Positions 60,741 through 64,000 of a stretch of DNA of 64,000 bases are shown one piece after another (the stretch's first letter is position 1; each line of letters starts with the position of its first letter). Both the position numbers and the translations under genes were made by a program. The notes beneath the pieces were generated by a model that was not told the origin of the DNA, did not search any database, and saw only the letters and a program-made list of their open reading frames with translations. The stretch is from Bog-950 sp964493695 (GTDB taxonomy: Bacteria > Bacteroidota > Bacteroidia > Chitinophagales > LD1), in contig CAZBPG010000003.1 in the NCBI GenBank assembly GCA_964493695.1, positions 49,180 through 113,179 of the forward strand, given 5' to 3'.

Positions 60741-63700
60741 ATGAAGAAACATTTCTATTCTACAGTAATAGCTGTGTACATGCTAACTGTCATCAATGCG
60801 CAAGTTCCTCAACTTGTAAACTATCAGGCTGTTGCCCGAAACAACTCTGGTGCAATTCTACAGAACGCCAATATATCGGTGCAGTTTAGTTTGCATGATG
60901 GCACTGCAACCGGTGCTGTAGTTTACCGCGAACAGCATTCTGTCTTTACTAATCAATTCGGTATTTTTTCAGTAGTGGTGGGAGGCGGAACCGTTGTACA
61001 GGGAACATTCAATGGCATTAACTGGGGGACTGGAGCAAAATATTTACAAGTTGAGTTTGACCCTAATGGCGGCTCCTCTTATACAGACATGGGCACTTCA
61101 CAATTGGTAAGTGTACCGTATGCCCTTTATGCCGCTAATTCACCTGCGGGTGCAACTGGCCCTACGGGTGCGGCAGGAAATGACGGGGCTACAGGGCCAA
61201 CAGGGCCGCAAGGCCCTGCCGGTTCGACCGGGGCGGATGGCTCCACCGGTCCAACAGGAGCACAGGGTGCCACGGGAGCCACTGGTTCAGGTGGTGGGGC
61301 AACCGGAGCAACAGGCCCCACAGGCCCAACAGGAGCAACCGGCTCTGGTGGAGGGGCTACCGGAGCCACAGGCCCTACAGGGCCAACCGGGGCAAATGGT
61401 TTAAACGGAACAATGGGAACTACCGGCCCTACAGGTGTGCAGGGCGCCACAGGCCCAAGCGGAGTAACCGGACCTACCGGTAATACCGGTGCTACCGGTG
61501 CCGGAGGTGGTGCTACCGGAGCCACAGGCCCTACAGGGCCAACCGGGGCAAATGGTTTAAACGGAANNNNNNNNNNNNNNNNNNNNNNNNNNNNNNNNNN
61601 NNNNNNNNNNNNNNNNNNNNNNNNNNNNNNNNNNNNNNNNNNNNNNNNNNNNNNNNNNNNNNNNNNCAATGGGAACTACCGGCCCTACAGGTGCGCAGGG
61701 CGCCACAGGCCCAAGCGGAGTAACCGGACCTACTGGTAATACCGGTGCTACAGGTGCCGGAGGTGGTGCTACCGGAGCCACAGGACCTACAGGGCCAACC
61801 GGTCCAAATGGCATTGCAGGTACTACCGGTGCAACAGGGGCTGCCGGTGTCAATGGGTCAACAGGACCTACCGGCCCAACTGGTCCAACAGGTGCTACAG
61901 GGTTTCTTTCTGCCGGTTCGGCAGCGGGCAACACACCCTACTGGAACGGTACCTCATGGGTAGTTAGCAGCAGCAATATTTTCAACAATGGTGGTAATGT
62001 AGGGATTGGAACAACCCCTGGCAGCAGGTTAGATGTTTTGGCGGGAGGAACGCGAACAGGTGCGCATGCTATAAATCAAACTTTGTATGTAACAGGAACA
62101 TTAGGAGCCGGCAGCACAGGTCCTGCGGCAGGCAACATTGAATTTAAGCATAATAATGGCACACAAGGTATAGGTTTTGGTTATAATACTATCTACGAAA
62201 CAGGAAGCACTACAAATGTTGAATTGAATATTTTGTCAAAAGGCACCAGTCCCATTACCTTAAATGCCTATCCATACAGCACTGGTAATGTGGGTATAAA
62301 CACTACTGCACCAAGTGCTAAACTGCATATTAATGGCACAGTACGTTTAGAAAACCTTACCGGCACCGGTAACATAGTTGGTATAGACGCCAGTGGAAAC
62401 CTTTCTCGTACAACTGCTTCGGGTGGCAGCACAGATTGGACTATTACCGGAAATACAGGAACTACATCGGGAACTAACTTTGTAGGGACTATTGATTCAC
62501 AAGCGTTAGACATACGCACAAACAACATACTCCGCGCGCGTATTTCCACTAAAGGGCAAATTCAAATCTATAACACAGGTCGTTCATTATTTATTGGAGA
62601 ATCGGCAGGTAGAAATGAAGACCTTGCATTTAGAGAAAATACCCTTGTTGGATATAGAACGGGATATAATGTGACTTCTGGCGACAGGAACGTTGCTTTA
62701 GGGCCTTACTCTTTATATTTTAATACAACAGGTTCAAACAACACAGCTATTGGCTACGGCACTCTGGAAAGTAACCTCGCTGACAACAACACTGCTGTAG
62801 GCTACCGCGCTATGGAATCAACTACTACGGGCGGAGATAATACAGCATTGGGTTACAATAGTCTGGATTTAAATCAAGATGGCTATCAAAATACTGCCAT
62901 TGGATATGAAGCTTTATATTCTTCAACCTCTGCTGATGGAAATACAGCAACTGGATGGCGTAGTTTGTATTCTAATACCACAGGCGAGCATAATGCAGCC
63001 TTTGGTATGCAGGCACTAACAGCCAATACTACCGGTCGTTTTAATACCGGTATTGGCGATGGAGCTTTGTTTTCAAATACTACAGGAGTTTTTAATACCG
63101 CTTTAGGTTACCATGCGCAGTATTCCAATAACACTACAAGCGACAATACGGCCGTAGGCTATAAAACTTTAGAGAACTCTACCGGAAACGATAACACCGC
63201 AGTAGGCTCAAATGCTTTGGCTGGTAATACTACTGGTGTAAATAATACGGCTGTTGGTAGTGATGCTTTGGTAAACAATACGGGTGGTATTTATAATACG
63301 GCTTTAGGACGGAATGCACTATTGAGCAACCAAACCGGAGGTGATAATACCGCTGTGGGAAGGGCAGCATTAGATGCGAATACTACCGGTAACGGTAATA
63401 CAGCAATTGGAGAGGATGCATTAGATAACAACACCACCGGAACCTACAACACAGCCATAGGTATGGGTGCAGGAGTAACTACAGCCAGTTTAACTAAAGC
63501 AACGGCAATAGGCTACAATGCACGTGTAGCTGCAAGCAACTCATTAGTGTTAGGAGGTACGGGAACGAGTGCTGTTAACGTAGGTATTAATACTACTACA
63601 CCTACCGCCCGTTTTCATAACAATGGCACTGTCCGTTTTGAAAACTTAACTGGTTCTGGTTCATATGTTGGTATAGATGCCAGCGGTAATTTATCTCGAG

Positions 63701-63975
63701 CAGCTGGTACGGGAGGAGCTACCGGACCAACAGGGCCTACCGGTGCTACCGGTGCAGGTGGTGGAGCTACCGGACCAACCGGACCTACGGGTGCTACCGG
63801 TGCAGGTGGTGGAGCCACAGGGCCAACAGGTCCTACAGGCCCGGCAGGTGTTTATACGGCAGGTCAGGGGATAGTTATTGCCGGTAATGTTATCAGCGCT
63901 CCGGGTGGCGGTGGCGGTGCGGTACCGTATTTAATACAGGATACCGATGGCGATACTTACTTAATAACCAAATAA
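60741..63975 (+). CDS. Collagen-like and beta-roll surface protein (interrupted by an assembly gap)
   Basis: A signal peptide (MKKHFYSTVIAVYMLTVINA) and a ~120-residue N-terminal beta domain (NYQAVARNNSGAILQNANIS) precede a collagen-like Gly-X-Y region (GPTGATG triplets). A 156-bp (52-codon) tandem unit is cut at 61567-61666 by 100 N. The right flank resumes exactly where the left repeat would continue, so the gap should hold a whole number of units and keep the frame. Then follow tail-fibre-like segments (GGNVGIGTT, GNVGINTTAPSAKLHING), a YadA-head-like beta-roll (NTAVGYRAM, NTALGYNSL), and a second short collagen tail. No T9SS tail is seen. Probably a trimeric surface fibre. Confidence 0.88.
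61567..61666. other. 100-N scaffold gap inside the collagen-like tandem repeat
   Basis: The 100 N begin 156 bp after the preceding CAATGGGAAC unit start at 61411, and the right flank opens with the same sequence. The nominal gap length is therefore not the real one. Confidence 0.95.
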
Positions 63976-64000
63976 AAAACCACCGAAAATAACTACTGGT

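Noticed and set aside
61127..61934. Proline/valine-rich proteins on the minus strand opposite the collagen region
   Set aside because: They are antisense translations of Gly-Pro-Thr codon repeats.

Overview
The window looks like a Bacteroidota chromosome fragment, probably a scaffold assembled from environmental DNA. It carries several secreted proteins with Type IX secretion C-terminal sorting domains (type A 'PNP' tails and type B gliding-motility tails), PKD and DNRLRE repeat proteins, an APC/apt/acyl-CoA dehydrogenase/rpsU/xer housekeeping stretch of Bacteroidota character, and TAnnTTTG-type promoters. Two runs of exactly 100 N (28731-28830 and 61567-61666) are scaffold gaps, and both sit exactly at tandem-repeat junctions.

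Layout. 1-9.5 kb: probable ruvB edge, proline dehydrogenase, rmuC, aroE, a DedA membrane protein and a 1575-aa secreted type-B T9SS protein. 9.5-11.6 kb: a TPR protein and a graveyard of dispersed short repeats. 11.6-17.4 kb: a one-strand defence island in which a 1241-aa Eco57I-like restriction-modification protein is followed by an AbiU2-like HEPN protein, an Abi_2 gene broken by one in-frame amber codon, and a 74-aa unknown. 17.4-18.5 kb: non-coding, with a strict 21-bp tandem array. 18.5-29.9 kb: unknown proteins, an M1 peptidase, an MNT/HepT toxin-antitoxin pair overlapping an ALDH7 gene, a four-helix-bundle protein, a type-A T9SS protein and a LuxR-type HTH. 29.9-45 kb: a surface-glycan cluster (flippase, deacetylase, AsnB-like amidotransferase, methyltransferases, glycosyltransferases, YfhO) interrupted by a second MNT/HepT pair and a RelE/ParE-type pair. 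45-54.7 kb: threonine dehydrogenase, MBL hydrolase, three amino-acid permeases, apt, acyl-CoA dehydrogenase, rpsU. 54.7-64 kb: a PKD/T9SS protein, a Xer recombinase, a GNAT gene with a tiny upstream partner, and a collagen-like/beta-roll surface protein.

The most unusual signals are at the DNA level. (1) The R-M gene contains an inserted HUH/Y1 (RAYT-like) transposase domain between methylase motifs I and IV, and the same gene holds five in-frame copies of a 20-22 bp palindrome that I see nowhere else in the window. RAYTs are known to act on such palindromes, so this may be a fused R-M/RAYT protein with its own REP-like elements. (2) Many sequence-unrelated short arrays share a 7-bp period (one is 21 bp), both between genes and in frame inside conserved enzymes. 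(3) The palindromic hexamer ACCGGT is strongly over-represented. (4) An MNT/HepT module is flanked by ~89-bp direct repeats carrying the 3' end of the asnB-like gene, and one repeat copy differs from the other by a clean 20-bp hairpin insertion, giving a natural filled/empty-site comparison.

No rRNA, tRNA or CRISPR array was recognised.
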